A stretch of 64,000 nucleotides of DNA from Mycolicibacterium senegalense (GCF_019645875.1 NZ_CP081000.1:2294001-2358000), one strand, 5' to 3'. Numbered from the stretch's first letter, positions 55,178 through 64,000 are shown. Made by a program: numbers and translations. The notes: a model not told the origin generated them from the letters alone.

Positions 55178-57049
55178 GTGACGACGACGTTGGAGGATGC
55201 CTCCGCCGAGCCTGCCCTCGAAGTCCCGCCCAGCAGCCCGTGGATCGCTCGCGAGCGCCTGGCGCTGCCCGCTCTGCTGGTCGCCACGGCGCTGGCCTAC
55301 CTGTGGAACATCACCGTAAACGGCATGGGCAACCAGTTCTACGCGGCGTCTGTCTGGGCGGGGTCGCTCAACTGGAAAGCGTTGCTGTTCGGTTCGCTGG
55401 ACCCGGCCAATTTCATCACCGTGGACAAGCCGCCGGTGTCCCAGTGGGTGATGGGTCTGTCGGGTCAGCTGTTCGGGTTCAGCAGCGCCGGCATGCTCAT
55501 CCCCGAGGCGCTCATGGGCGTCGGCTCGGTGGCATTGCTCTACGGTGCGGTCCGCCGGATCAGCGGACCGCGGGCGGCCCTGCTGGCCGGCGCCGTGCTG
55601 GCGCTGACGCCGGTGGCAGCGTTGATGTTCCGCTTCAACAACCCCGACGCGGTGATGGTCCTGTTGATGACGGCTGCCGCCTATTGTTCGGTCCGCGCAC
55701 TGGAACACAACGGGGCCCGCTGGATGGCGCTCGCCGGCGTCGCCCTCGGCTTCGCGTTTCTGGCCAAGATGCTCGAAGGGTTGATGGTGATGCCGGCGAT
55801 CGGGTTGGTGTACCTGATCGCCGCACCGGCAGCGATGCGGGTGCGCCTGCTGCACCTGTTGGGCTCACTGACCGCGTTTTTGGCGGCGTCCGGCTGGTTC
55901 GTGCTGCTCACCCTGGCGTGGCCGGCGTCCTCACGGCCCTACCTGGCGGGGTCCACCGACAACAACTTCATGAATCTGGTGTTGGGCTACAACGGGTTCG
56001 GCCGCGTTCTCGGCCACAACCACTACGGCATCAACCCCGACGCCCATCCCGCCGCCGGGCCACACCATGGCGGTTGGGGCGATCAGACCCAGGGTCTGCC
56101 ACGCCTCTTCACCGGTGAGTTCGGTTTCGAGATCGGGTGGCTGCTGCCCGCCGCCCTGGTCGCAGTGGTGTTGGTACTGATCTCGCGGCGCGGCCGCCCC
56201 CGAACCGACCTCGTGCGGGCCGGCACCATCCTGTTCGGCAGCTGGCTGTTGATCGACGGGCTGGTACTGAGCTTCATGAAGAGCATGGTCCATCCCTATT
56301 ACTGCCTATCCCTGGCTCCGGCCATGGCGGCGATGTTCGCGATCGGCGTGGCCGAGATGTGGCACCGACGCGATGACCGGCTGGGCCAGATCGGTTTGGC
56401 CACACTGCTTCTGGGGGCCGCGGTGTGGGGCTTCTGGATCCTGGGCCGCAACGCGTCGTGGCTGCCGGCCCTGCGGTGGGCGATCCTGGTGTCGGCCGTG
56501 GGCTGCGTTGCGGTCCTGCTCGCGGCGCTGCGCGGTGGGCACCGCGCCGTCGCGATCGTCGCGCTGGCGGCGGCGCTGGCGGGTGGACTGGCCGGGACGA
56601 CCGCCTATACGGTGGCCACCCTGGGCCAGCCGCACACCGGAGGTGGTCCGAGTGTGGGGCCGGCCGATCCGGACGACAACCACGGGCACGGATGGACTTC
56701 GGACAATCCCGAGTTGAACGCGATGCTCCGGGGCACCACCACCACATGGTCGGCGGCGATCAACCGATCAGGGGCCGCATCCGGGCTCGAATTGGCCACC
56801 CACACCGCGGTAATGGCGATCGGCGGCTTCACCGGAACCGATCCGGTGCCGACGCTCGAGCAGTTCCAGAACTACGTCGCCGACCGTCAGATCACCTACT
56901 ACATCCTCCCCGAGTCCAAGAACGACCACGGCGGCTTCTTCGGCAACAACTCCCACACCGACATCTCCGACTGGGTGAAAGCCAACTTCACCTCGACCAA
57001 GATCGGTTCGGACACCGTGTACGACCTACGCGCACCACTTAGGAAATAG
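55178..57049 (+). CDS. GT39-like membrane glycosyltransferase
   Basis: 623 residues with about 11 transmembrane helices. It has the layout of the PMT/ArnT-type polyprenol-linked mannosyltransferases: first periplasmic loop GNQFYAASVWAGSLNWKALL with acidic residues after it, DKPPVSQWVMGLSGQLFG (the conserved Asp-Lys-Pro-Pro), FRFNNPDAVMVLLM, and a C-terminal non-membrane domain from ~500 (DNHGHGWTSDNPEL). It probably moves a sugar from a lipid carrier onto a protein or glycolipid outside the membrane; acceptor unknown. Confidence 0.88.
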   Translation: MTTTLEDASAEPALEVPPSSPWIARERLALPALLVATALAYLWNITVNGMGNQFYAASVWAGSLNWKALLFGSLDPANFITVDKPPVSQWVMGLSGQLFGFSSAGMLIPEALMGVGSVALLYGAVRRISGPRAALLAGAVLALTPVAALMFRFNNPDAVMVLLMTAAAYCSVRALEHNGARWMALAGVALGFAFLAKMLEGLMVMPAIGLVYLIAAPAAMRVRLLHLLGSLTAFLAASGWFVLLTLAWPASSRPYLAGSTDNNFMNLVLGYNGFGRVLGHNHYGINPDAHPAAGPHHGGWGDQTQGLPRLFTGEFGFEIGWLLPAALVAVVLVLISRRGRPRTDLVRAGTILFGSWLLIDGLVLSFMKSMVHPYYCLSLAPAMAAMFAIGVAEMWHRRDDRLGQIGLATLLLGAAVWGFWILGRNASWLPALRWAILVSAVGCVAVLLAALRGGHRAVAIVALAAALAGGLAGTTAYTVATLGQPHTGGGPSVGPADPDDNHGHGWTSDNPELNAMLRGTTTTWSAAINRSGAASGLELATHTAVMAIGGFTGTDPVPTLEQFQNYVADRQITYYILPESKNDHGGFFGNNSHTDISDWVKANFTSTKIGSDTVYDLRAPLRK

Positions 57050-57902
57050 CCCAGGCGCACAGCGATTCCGAGACCTCCCAGAGCCTCTCGGCGCGGGCCG
57101 GATCCGTGGCATAGGGTTCGGCATCGGAGCGCTCCGCGCAGTCCGCCAGGTACACCCCGCCACGGCCGTCGAGGTCGGGGCTGGTGGCCGCCCACACCTG
57201 GGTGGCCGCACCCTGCTCCGGCGTCAGTACCTCGATGGCGTGCGAGCGTGCCTGGCTGCTGACAGCGACCACGTCTTCGCGGGACATGTGCCGGGCCAGA
57301 TTGGTGGCCACCATGCCGGGATGTACGGCGAACGCGCGGATACCCCGCTCATGCAGTCGCCGGTCGAGCGCGACGGCATGCAGGATGTTGGCGGTCTTGG
57401 CCGCGCCGTACGCGGCGAACTTGTCGTAGCCCCGGCGCTGCCAATTGGGGTCATCGAGATCGATGTTACCGAGACGGTGGCCCTCCGACGACAGGTTCAC
57501 GATGCGGGTGCCCTCCACGAACTGTGTCCGCAGCAGGACAGTCAGCGTGAAGTGACCCAGATGGTTTGTCCCGAACTGTGTTTCGAATCCGTCTCGGGTG
57601 TGGCCGAACGGGGTGAACATCACCCCGGCGTTGTTCATCAGCACGTCGATCACGGGGGCGACGGCGGCGATCTGAGGTGCGGCGGTGCGGACACTGTCGA
57701 GGCTGGCGAGATCGACGACCACGCAGGACACCTGCGCCCAGGGCACCTCGGCATGGACCCAGTCGCGGGTGCCGGCGAGTGCGTCGGCATTGCGGGCCGC
57801 CAGCACCACGTGCGCCCCGGCAGCCGCCAAGGCCCGCGCAGATTCCTTGCCAAGCCCTGATGTCGCGCCGGTGATCACGCAGGTCTTGCCGCGCATGCTC
57901 AT
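57039..57902 (-). CDS. Short-chain dehydrogenase/reductase (retinol-dehydrogenase-like)
   Basis: 287 residues. VITGATSGLGKESARALAAA for NAD(P), DVLMNNAGV, NLSSEGHRL with Ser, and the active Tyr-x3-Lys in YGAAKTANIL. The FTLTVLLRT and VHPGMVATNLARH parts are typical of the RDH/WWOX-like group. It is the last gene of the minus-strand operon, and its 3' end overlaps the converging GT39-like gene by 11 bases. It overlaps the upstream dehydrogenase by 4 bases. Confidence 0.88.
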   Translation of the reverse strand: MSMRGKTCVITGATSGLGKESARALAAAGAHVVLAARNADALAGTRDWVHAEVPWAQVSCVVVDLASLDSVRTAAPQIAAVAPVIDVLMNNAGVMFTPFGHTRDGFETQFGTNHLGHFTLTVLLRTQFVEGTRIVNLSSEGHRLGNIDLDDPNWQRRGYDKFAAYGAAKTANILHAVALDRRLHERGIRAFAVHPGMVATNLARHMSREDVVAVSSQARSHAIEVLTPEQGAATQVWAATSPDLDGRGGVYLADCAERSDAEPYATDPARAERLWEVSESLCAWAIS

Positions 57903-58789
57903 CGCTTCCCGCCTTCGACGATCACGCCCGCGGCCTTCTCCATCGGTTTGACGACCGAGGTGAAGTCGGAGTCGGGGCCCTCGGCGTGCAGTGTGTTCTC
58001 CCAGATCCGTTGCACGGTCTCGGCCATCTCGACGGGCAGACCCAGCGAGGTGGCCTCAGCCAGGTACAGCCCGACGTCTTTGGCCATCAGGCCGGTGGCG
58101 AACCCGTAGTCGAACGTGCGGGGGAGTACCGCTCGCGGAAACTTGTCGCGGCTGGCGTGCGTGCCACCGGATCCGGCGTTGAGGACGTCGATCATCACGT
58201 CGGCAATCAGACCGGCCTTGACGCCCATCACCATCACCTCGGCGGTCGCAGCCAGGGTGGTGGCCGCCATCAGGTTGTTGATGAGCTTCATGGTCTGTGC
58301 CGCGCCGGGCTGTTCGGACACGAAGATCGCGCGACCGAGCACCTCGAAGACCGTTGCCAGCGAATCGAATTCGCTGCGTGGTCCGGACACCATGATCGCC
58401 AGGGTGCCGGCCTGGGCGCCGTGCATTCCGCCGCTGACCGGGCTGTCGAGCGCCGCGATGTCCTGCGCGCCGAGGACTGCGTGATTGCGTTGCGCGGCTT
58501 GACCTCCCACCGTCGACAGGTCGACGAAGCGCTGAACCCGCGACCCTGCCGCGACGTCGGCCACCACGGCCTCGGAGATCTGCGGGGTGGGCAGGCTGGC
58601 CAGTAGCGTCTCGGCCCGGTCGGCCACCGCGCGCACCGAACCGGCGGGTTGTGCGCCCAGCGCGGTCGCCTTGGCCAGGACATCCTCGCGCACGTCGAAG
58701 GCCACCACGGGAAATCCTGCCGTCAGCAGCCGGTTCATCATGGGCCACCCCATGTTGCCCAGGCCGATGAAGCCGATCGCGGGATTCAC
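57899..58789 (-). CDS. 3-hydroxyisobutyrate-dehydrogenase-like oxidoreductase
   Basis: 296 residues, beta-hydroxyacid dehydrogenase family. Start MNPAIGFIGLGNMGWPMMNR (NAD(P) site), VDLSTVGGQ with conserved Ser/Thr, DSPVSGGMHGAQAGTLAIMV (substrate-binding motif), the catalytic Lys in QTMKLINNLMAA, and a C-terminal KDVGLYLAEA. It oxidises a beta-hydroxyacid or reduces the semialdehyde. It overlaps its neighbours on both sides by 4 bases. Confidence 0.9.
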   Translation of the reverse strand: MNPAIGFIGLGNMGWPMMNRLLTAGFPVVAFDVREDVLAKATALGAQPAGSVRAVADRAETLLASLPTPQISEAVVADVAAGSRVQRFVDLSTVGGQAAQRNHAVLGAQDIAALDSPVSGGMHGAQAGTLAIMVSGPRSEFDSLATVFEVLGRAIFVSEQPGAAQTMKLINNLMAATTLAATAEVMVMGVKAGLIADVMIDVLNAGSGGTHASRDKFPRAVLPRTFDYGFATGLMAKDVGLYLAEATSLGLPVEMAETVQRIWENTLHAEGPDSDFTSVVKPMEKAAGVIVEGGKR

Positions 58790-59172
58790 GCGGGCTCCTG
58801 GTCGAGGTCGGCGAACACGGCGCGGGCCGCCCGGAAGCTGTCGACCGCCGCGGGGATGCCCGCGTAGACGCCCACCTGCAGGAAAATCTCGCAGATCTCC
58901 TCGCGGGTGACACCGTTGGTGAGGGCGCCGCGGATGTGTGTGCTCAACTCGTTGGGCCGGTTGAGCACCGCGATCATCGCGAGGTTCAGCATGCTGCGGG
59001 TTTTCAGCTCCAGACCCTCACGGCCCCAGACCGCGCCCCAGCAGTACTCGGTGACCAGGTCCTGCAGTGGCTTGGAGAACGCGTCGACGTTGCCGGCCGC
59101 CTTGCGGACGTACTCCTCACCGAGCACCGCTGTGCGGATCGCCAGTCCCTTGTCGTACGTGTCTTGATCCAT
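58786..59172 (-). CDS. Carboxymuconolactone-decarboxylase-family protein
   Basis: 128 residues. It has the CMD pattern: RTAVLGEEYVRKA, FSKPLQDLVTEYCWGAVWGR, MLNLAMIAVLNRPNELSTHI, TNGVTREEICEIFLQVGVYA. It lacks the Cys-x2-Cys of AhpD, so it is of the CMD-like rather than peroxidase type. It is found in many aromatic or alicyclic degradation operons. The next gene upstream, the aldehyde dehydrogenase, ends 24 bp before it. Confidence 0.88.
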   Translation of the reverse strand: MDQDTYDKGLAIRTAVLGEEYVRKAAGNVDAFSKPLQDLVTEYCWGAVWGREGLELKTRSMLNLAMIAVLNRPNELSTHIRGALTNGVTREEICEIFLQVGVYAGIPAAVDSFRAARAVFADLDQEPA

Positions 59173-59196
59173 GTGTCTCTCTCCGTAGTTCGTGGA

Positions 59197-60618
59197 TTAC
59201 AGCGCCACCACGACGGTCTTGGTGGCCGTCACGGCATCGAGTGCCTCGTAACCTTTCTCACGGCCGTACCCGGACTTCTTGAATCCGCCGAACGGCAGCT
59301 CGACTCCGCCGCCGGCGCCGTAGGTGTTGACGTACACCTGGCCGGCGAGGACGTCGGCGGCCAGCCGGTGCGCCCGGGACAGGTCCCGTGTCCACAGTGC
59401 CGCGAGTAACGCGTACTGGGTCCCGTTGGCCAGCGCGACCGCCTCCTGCTCGTCGTGAAAGCTGTTGACGGTCAGTACTGGACCGAAGATCTCCTGCTGG
59501 GCGATCTCGGAGGCCGGGTCGACGTCGTCGATCACGGTAGGGCTGAAGTAGGCACCGTCGCCCAGCTCGTCATCCTCGGGAGGGGTTCCACCGCACAGGA
59601 TCTCACCTGCCGTGTTGCCCGAAACCAGGTCGGTGACGCGCTGCTGCTGCTTGCGCGAGATCAGCGGACCCAGATCGCGATCGGCGATCCCCGGCCCGAT
59701 GCTTACTCGCCGGAACCGGTCGAGAACCAGCTGTAGCAATTCGTCGTGGACGGTTGCGTCGACCAGCAGTCGCGATCCCGCCGAGCAGGTCTGGCCGGCG
59801 TTCTGCAGGATGGCCCTGGTGACGAAGTCCGCCGCGCGGGGCAGGTCTGCGTCCGCGAACACGATCTGCGGTGACTTGCCACCCAACTCCAGCACGACGG
59901 GGACCACTCGATCCGCGGCGGCATGGGCGATCTCCGAGCCGATCCGGGTGGAGCCCACGAACCCGATGGCATCCACCCCGGGGTGCGCGGCCAGCGCGGC
60001 GCCGGCCTCGGCTCCGATGCCGGTGACCACGTTGACGACACCGGCGGGCAACCCTGCCTCGACCGCGAGGCGAGCGAGTTCAACGGCGGTGCGAGGTGTT
60101 TCGTCGGCAGGCTTGACGACTACGGTGTTGCCGCCGGCGACCGCCGGAGCCACCGCGCGGGAGAGCAGTTGCATCGGGTAGTTCCAGGCGGTGATGTGCC
60201 CGGTGACGCCGAGTGGCTCCCGTCGCGTGTACACGTGCAGGTCGTCGCCCAGTGGAATGGTGTGGCCGTAGTAGCTGTCGATGGCGTGGGCGTAGAACCG
60301 GAAATACCGAGCGGCCACGACGATGTCGGTGCGGGCCTGGCCCAGCGGCTTGCCGGTGTCCTCGCACTCGAGCAGCGCCAGCCTTTCCCGGTGACCGTCG
60401 AGCAGATCGGCGATCGCGGCGAGCGCCTCGGATCGCTGCGCCGGTGCCGTCTTCCGCCATCCCGTGAATGCCCGGCGCGCGGCGGCGACCGCCTGATCCA
60501 CCTCGTCGGGGCCTCCGCGTGCCACCGCGCCGATGGAACGGCCCGTGGCCGGATCGATGTTGTCGTACTGCTGCGGCGAGCGCACGGACGCGCCGTCGAT
60601 GAACGAGTCGGTCGTCAT
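59197..60618 (-). CDS. Aldehyde dehydrogenase
   Basis: 473 residues from the ATG at 60618, whose ATGA overlaps the TetR stop; the open frame upstream belongs to the TetR gene region. ALDH signatures: TAWNYPMQLLSRAVAPAVAG with the NAD-site Asn, VKPADETPRTAVELA, ELGGKSPQIVFADADL (catalytic Glu), and the Cys in NAGQTCSAGSRLLVD. It oxidises aldehydes with NAD(P). C-terminal PFGGFKKSGYGREKG is typical of betaine-aldehyde-like members. Substrate unknown. Confidence 0.93.
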   Translation of the reverse strand: MTTDSFIDGASVRSPQQYDNIDPATGRSIGAVARGGPDEVDQAVAAARRAFTGWRKTAPAQRSEALAAIADLLDGHRERLALLECEDTGKPLGQARTDIVVAARYFRFYAHAIDSYYGHTIPLGDDLHVYTRREPLGVTGHITAWNYPMQLLSRAVAPAVAGGNTVVVKPADETPRTAVELARLAVEAGLPAGVVNVVTGIGAEAGAALAAHPGVDAIGFVGSTRIGSEIAHAAADRVVPVVLELGGKSPQIVFADADLPRAADFVTRAILQNAGQTCSAGSRLLVDATVHDELLQLVLDRFRRVSIGPGIADRDLGPLISRKQQQRVTDLVSGNTAGEILCGGTPPEDDELGDGAYFSPTVIDDVDPASEIAQQEIFGPVLTVNSFHDEQEAVALANGTQYALLAALWTRDLSRAHRLAADVLAGQVYVNTYGAGGGVELPFGGFKKSGYGREKGYEALDAVTATKTVVVAL

Positions 60619-61250
60619 TTCCGTGGCCTCACTCCGTCGAGAAACAGGCGCACACAGGTCCGCATCCGCTGGTCGAGATCGTCGGGATCCCAATCCACGC
60701 CCCACAGCGCGCCGGTGGCGGGTCCGCCGACGACCATGCTCAGGAACGCGCCACCCACCACGTCTGGGTCATCGATCTCGATGACCCCTGCCTCGGCGTG
60801 GCGGGCGAGCACTTCGGCGATGAACGTCAGCGCCGGCATCGTGCCCTGTTCGTAGAGCAGCCGGAACAGTCGGGGGAAGCGGTTGCCCTCGGCGTTGAGG
60901 ATGCGCTGTAGCGCGACACCGGCGGGACTGGTGATGCCGGCCAACCGGATCCGGCCGATCGCGAGCAGGGTCTCCTCCAGGTTGTCGGTCTCCGCCGCGC
61001 GCAGCGTCTCGATCGGGACCAGCCACCGGTCCACCGCGCGTTGTACCGACGCCTCGAACAGGGCTGCCTTGTCGGGGTAGAGGCCGTAGATAGTGCGTTT
61101 GGCCATCCCGGCGGCCGCCGCGATGCCGTCGATGGTCGAGCGTTCGAATCCGTTCTCCAGGAACACCTCCAGGGCGCAGTCGAGCAGCTCGTCGTGACGC
61201 TGCGCGGCCTGTTCCCGGGTAGGTCGGCCCACTTGACGGATTCGCTCCAC
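60615..61250 (-). CDS. TetR-family regulator of the oxidoreductase operon
   Basis: 211 residues from a GTG at 61250. The helix-turn-helix is in STIDGIAAAAGMAKRTIYGL, and the rest is the ligand domain with a C-terminal TetR_C-like RMRTCVRLFLDGV. The longer frame to 61385 would run through the promoter region of the opposing gene. It is the first gene of the minus-strand operon and diverges from the luxE-like gene, so it probably controls both transcripts from the 74-bp gap. No clear palindrome could be settled on there. Confidence 0.85.
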   Translation of the reverse strand: MERIRQVGRPTREQAAQRHDELLDCALEVFLENGFERSTIDGIAAAAGMAKRTIYGLYPDKAALFEASVQRAVDRWLVPIETLRAAETDNLEETLLAIGRIRLAGITSPAGVALQRILNAEGNRFPRLFRLLYEQGTMPALTFIAEVLARHAEAGVIEIDDPDVVGGAFLSMVVGGPATGALWGVDWDPDDLDQRMRTCVRLFLDGVRPRK

Positions 61251-61324
61251 GGCGTCACAGTAGCAGTAATGAAACGATCTAGGTGCTATTAATCGGGAGT
61301 TCCCCCATTCCTCCAGGAGCCGCC
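61251..61324. promoter_or_regulatory. Divergent promoter region of the TetR and luxE-like genes
   Basis: 74 bp between two divergent starts. It is AT-richer than its surroundings around 61260-61290, with an imperfect inverted pattern of GTAGCAGTAAT and GTGCTATTAAT. It must hold both promoters and is the expected TetR target. AGGAG at 61313 serves the luxE-like gene. Confidence 0.5.
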
Positions 61325-62662
61325 ATGACCGCCGTCGAACAACTCCTCGACCTGCAGACCGCGCCCGATCGCTACGACATCGCACCCGCCGACGTGCGGC
61401 AGCTGCAGATCGACGCGGTCAACGAGCGGTTCGCCGCGCATGTCGAACAGATTCCCTTGCTGCGCAATCGCTCTCAATCCGCCGAGGTCTCCAAGGTGGT
61501 CGAGGGTCAGGACCTGGTTCCGCTGCTCTTCGCCCACGGCGCCTACAAGAGCTACGCGCAGAACTGGCTGACCGACGGCCGATGGGACCGGATGGCCAAG
61601 TGGGTGGGTACGGTTTCGACCTGCGATTCGGCGGGAGTCGACGTCGCCGGCGTCTCCGGGCTCGACGAGTTCGTCGCCCGGATGGAATCGGCCGGGTGCT
61701 ACCTGACCTGCTCCAGCGGTACCACCGGGAAGCCGGCCATGATCGCCTGCTCGGAATCTGATCTGGATGTTGCCTCACGGGCCAATGTCACCGGATTGAC
61801 CTGGGCCACCGGGATACCCGCTGACGGCAGCCGCAAGCTGTTCGGCCTTGGGCCGCGGACCAATGTCGAACGCAACGAACGCACCCGGATCGCGCTCGTG
61901 GAGGCGTTCTCCACCGAGGCCGACACCTATCAGCTGCCCGTCGACCCCATCTCGGTCGGCTCGATCATGGGCATGATCGACCTGCGCCGCCGCATCGCCG
62001 ACGGCACTGCCGGCCCTTCGGAGATCGCCGCGTTTGAGACCACCAGTGCGGCCCGCCAAAGCGCGATGGACACCGCCACCGCCGAGGCAGTCGACGAGCT
62101 GATCGCCAGCCGCGAACGTCAACTGCTGCTGACCGGAATGTTCGCCTCGTTGTATCAGGTGGCCCTGGGGGTGCGAGCAAAAGGATTGTCCGGCAGTGAC
62201 TTCCGCGACGATACCGCGCTGCTGGTCGCCGGCGGCCTCAAAGGTGCCGCGCTGCCACCGGACTACCGGGAGTTCATCTTCGGCACCTTCAACATCGCCG
62301 ACGAACGGGTGTACCACTTCTACACGATGCAGGAACTGAACACTCCGTTCCCCAAATGCCGGGCCGGCCGTTACCACGTGCCGCCGTGGGTGTTGTTGCT
62401 GCCGTTGGACGAACCCGGCGAGAATCTCGTCGACACCTCGGTGGGCCCGGTCCAGGCGCGCGGGGCGTTCTTCGACCTGTCGCTGGACGGTCGGTGGGGC
62501 GGGGTGATCTCCGGGGACCGAATCGACGTCGACTTCGGGGCCTGCGAGTGCGGACATCAGGGTCCGACCATCGGTCCGGACATCACCCGCTACGCCGATC
62601 TGGGTGGGGACAAGATCACCTGCTCGGGCACCATCGACGCCTACGTGCGGGGTGAGGCATGA
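61325..62662 (+). CDS. LuxE-like acyl-protein synthetase (adenylate-forming)
   Basis: 445 residues from the ATG at 61325, with AGGAG in front. The AMP-forming P-loop-like motif is CYLTCSSGTTGKPAMIACSE, as in the LuxE/acyl-protein synthetase group of the adenylating superfamily; YHFYTMQELNTPFPKCRAGR and YADLGGDKITCSGTID lie near the C-terminus. LuxE activates a fatty acid with ATP and passes it as thioester to the LuxC reductase. The partner gene follows directly (ATGA), making an acid-to-aldehyde reductase pair likely. Confidence 0.85.
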   Translation: MTAVEQLLDLQTAPDRYDIAPADVRQLQIDAVNERFAAHVEQIPLLRNRSQSAEVSKVVEGQDLVPLLFAHGAYKSYAQNWLTDGRWDRMAKWVGTVSTCDSAGVDVAGVSGLDEFVARMESAGCYLTCSSGTTGKPAMIACSESDLDVASRANVTGLTWATGIPADGSRKLFGLGPRTNVERNERTRIALVEAFSTEADTYQLPVDPISVGSIMGMIDLRRRIADGTAGPSEIAAFETTSAARQSAMDTATAEAVDELIASRERQLLLTGMFASLYQVALGVRAKGLSGSDFRDDTALLVAGGLKGAALPPDYREFIFGTFNIADERVYHFYTMQELNTPFPKCRAGRYHVPPWVLLLPLDEPGENLVDTSVGPVQARGAFFDLSLDGRWGGVISGDRIDVDFGACECGHQGPTIGPDITRYADLGGDKITCSGTIDAYVRGEA

Positions 62663-64000
62663 GCGCCTTGCACGCCCCGTTCATGGTGCGCGGTGAGCTC
62701 GTCGAGGGTGACGCGGTCCAGCACACCTCTCGTGACCTCGGCATCGACTTCCTTACGCCGGTACTCGATCTCGATGCCCTGATCCTCCCTCGTACGCAAC
62801 TGCCGCCACTACTGCACGTGCCCCTGGCAGAGATCGTCGACTTCCTGGTCGAGACCGGCGAGCGACTGGCGCTCGACAAAAATCCGCATCTGCGGCGCTG
62901 CCTGGACCTGGTGGCCGAGACCAACCCACTGCCGCGCCGCGTGGTGGAAAACCTCTATCGCAGCGCCCCGGCTCTGCTGAGCCGCGACAGCCTCTGGGCG
63001 CAGATCGAATCCAACTTCACCGACCCGGTGGTGCTCGACGGTTGGGTCAGTCGCACCGACAGTGCCGGCAATACCGGCGCCATTCGCGCATTCCCGCCAC
63101 GCATGGTCCACATGCTGGCCGGCAACGCACCGGCCGGTTGTATCGCCTCGATAGCGCAGGGTGCCCTGGTCAAGGCGGTCAGCCTGTTCAAGATGCCGTC
63201 CTCGGACCCTTTCACCACGGTCGCTGTGCTGCGGACCATGGCCGAGATCGATCCAAAACACCCTGTGGTGCAGTCGATGTCAGCGGTGTATTGGGCCGGC
63301 GGCGACGAGTCGATCGAGCGGACCGTCTACCGGCCGCAGTACTTCGACAAGATCGTGGCCTGGGGCGGCGGACCGGCCATCAGCAACGTCATCCGCTACC
63401 TGGGGCCCGGAATTCAGCTGGTTTCGTTCGACCCCAAGAGTTCGGTATCGATGATCGGGCGGGAGGCATTCGCTTCCGACGAAGTGCTGGCGGACGTCGC
63501 CGAGCGGGTCGCCGCCGACACCTGCGTATTCAACCAGGAGGCCTGTCTGGCAAGTCGATTCGTGTTCCTGGAGGCTCCGGACCGGTCGGACGCCCGGCGG
63601 TTCTGTGCGCAGCTCTTGCCGAGGCTGGGCGCCGATCGGATATTCGGATCGGCGCAGGCACCGCTGCCGTCTGCTGACATCCGGGACGAGATCGAGGTGA
63701 TGGGCGCGATGGGCGACGAACTCGAGGTGTTCGGCCGGTTCGACGGCCGTGGCTTGGTGCTGCTGTCCGACGAGCCGGTGGACTTCCACCCGTCGAACAA
63801 GATCTCCAACGTGGTGATGGTGCCTTCGCTGCACGACGCGGTCCGCTATGTGAACGTCGCGACGCAGACCGTCGGCGTCTACCCCTATGAGCGCAAACCG
63901 CAGCTGCGTGATGCGCTGGCAGGCGCGGGCGCTCAGCGGGTGTGCCGGGTGGGCACCGCCAACGGGCACGTCGCCGGTGGGCCGCACGACGCCATGTACC
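62659..64000 (+). CDS. LuxC-like acyl-CoA/acyl-protein reductase (cut by the window end)
   Basis: At least 447 residues, open at the right edge. It follows the LuxC pattern: LLHVPLAEIVDFLVETGERL, HMLAGNAPAGCIASIAQGAL (NADPH-binding part), VAWGGGPAISNVIRYLGPG, and the acyl-accepting Cys in VFNQEACLASRFVF. It would reduce an activated acyl group to the aldehyde with NADPH. It starts at an ATG overlapping the luxE-like stop. No luciferase LuxA/LuxB is seen in this window. Confidence 0.88.
   Translation, partial: MSALHAPFMVRGELVEGDAVQHTSRDLGIDFLTPVLDLDALILPRTQLPPLLHVPLAEIVDFLVETGERLALDKNPHLRRCLDLVAETNPLPRRVVENLYRSAPALLSRDSLWAQIESNFTDPVVLDGWVSRTDSAGNTGAIRAFPPRMVHMLAGNAPAGCIASIAQGALVKAVSLFKMPSSDPFTTVAVLRTMAEIDPKHPVVQSMSAVYWAGGDESIERTVYRPQYFDKIVAWGGGPAISNVIRYLGPGIQLVSFDPKSSVSMIGREAFASDEVLADVAERVAADTCVFNQEACLASRFVFLEAPDRSDARRFCAQLLPRLGADRIFGSAQAPLPSADIRDEIEVMGAMGDELEVFGRFDGRGLVLLSDEPVDFHPSNKISNVVMVPSLHDAVRYVNVATQTVGVYPYERKPQLRDALAGAGAQRVCRVGTANGHVAGGPHDAMY

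Overview
The window is high-GC actinobacterial chromosome, most likely from a rapidly growing mycobacterium (Mycolicibacterium-like). The strongest evidence is the block thrS - HIT protein - pgsA1 - patA - pimA - Nudix - pdxS - tesB - pdxT at 45.7-54.5 kb. It encodes the first steps of phosphatidylinositol mannoside (PIM) synthesis and has the gene order known from Mycobacterium. GTG starts, stop/start overlaps and an IdeR-type box fit the same assignment. Family names come from reading the translations; no database search was run.

Layout. (1) 0-1.5 kb: a heme oxygenase and a TetR regulator, with a 33-bp perfect palindrome in front of the heme oxygenase and an IdeR-like box at the left edge. 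(2) 1.75-27.1 kb: a SARP-type regulator, then a co-directional, tightly packed gene set of about 24 kb for a contractile phage-tail-like injection system. It has sheath, tube, hub, spike, PAAR tip, gp25 and gpJ wedge proteins, a tail-I-like protein, coiled-coil fibre-like proteins, beta-rich proteins of unknown role, a 1093-residue helical protein and a 1926-residue Rhs/YD-repeat protein with an HELVH motif. No capsid, terminase, lysis, integrase or AAA+ ATPase gene is visible in it. This is the most interesting part of the window.

(3) 27.1-33.5 kb: a segment bounded by two copies of a 110-bp perfect direct repeat, each holding a complete tRNA-Gly(GCC) gene. It carries a membrane-anchored probable pseudokinase, a TIR-domain protein, a frameshifted small gene, an RMF-like microprotein, a protein with an HEPN-like Rx4H motif, a broken tyrosine integrase, and tRNA-Val and tRNA-Cys. 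It looks like a decayed island with defence-type cargo. (4) 33.6-45.6 kb: ordinary chromosomal genes. These are a lipoprotein, tRNA-Val(CAC), tex, a TVP38-like membrane protein, a DUF302 protein, an odd LysR-ketopantoate-reductase fusion, a TauD-type dioxygenase, a nitroreductase, an SDR, a DapB-like oxidoreductase, a DUF1990 protein, a hotdog thioesterase and a PGPGW membrane protein.

(5) 45.7-54.5 kb: the thrS/PIM/PLP block. (6) 54.6-57.0 kb: an unknown gene and a GT39-like membrane glycosyltransferase. (7) 57.0-64.0 kb: a minus-strand operon TetR - aldehyde dehydrogenase - carboxymuconolactone-decarboxylase-like - 3-hydroxyisobutyrate-dehydrogenase-like - SDR. It diverges from a plus-strand LuxE-like/LuxC-like pair cut by the right edge, suggesting TetR-controlled metabolism of an acyl or aldehyde compound rather than bioluminescence.
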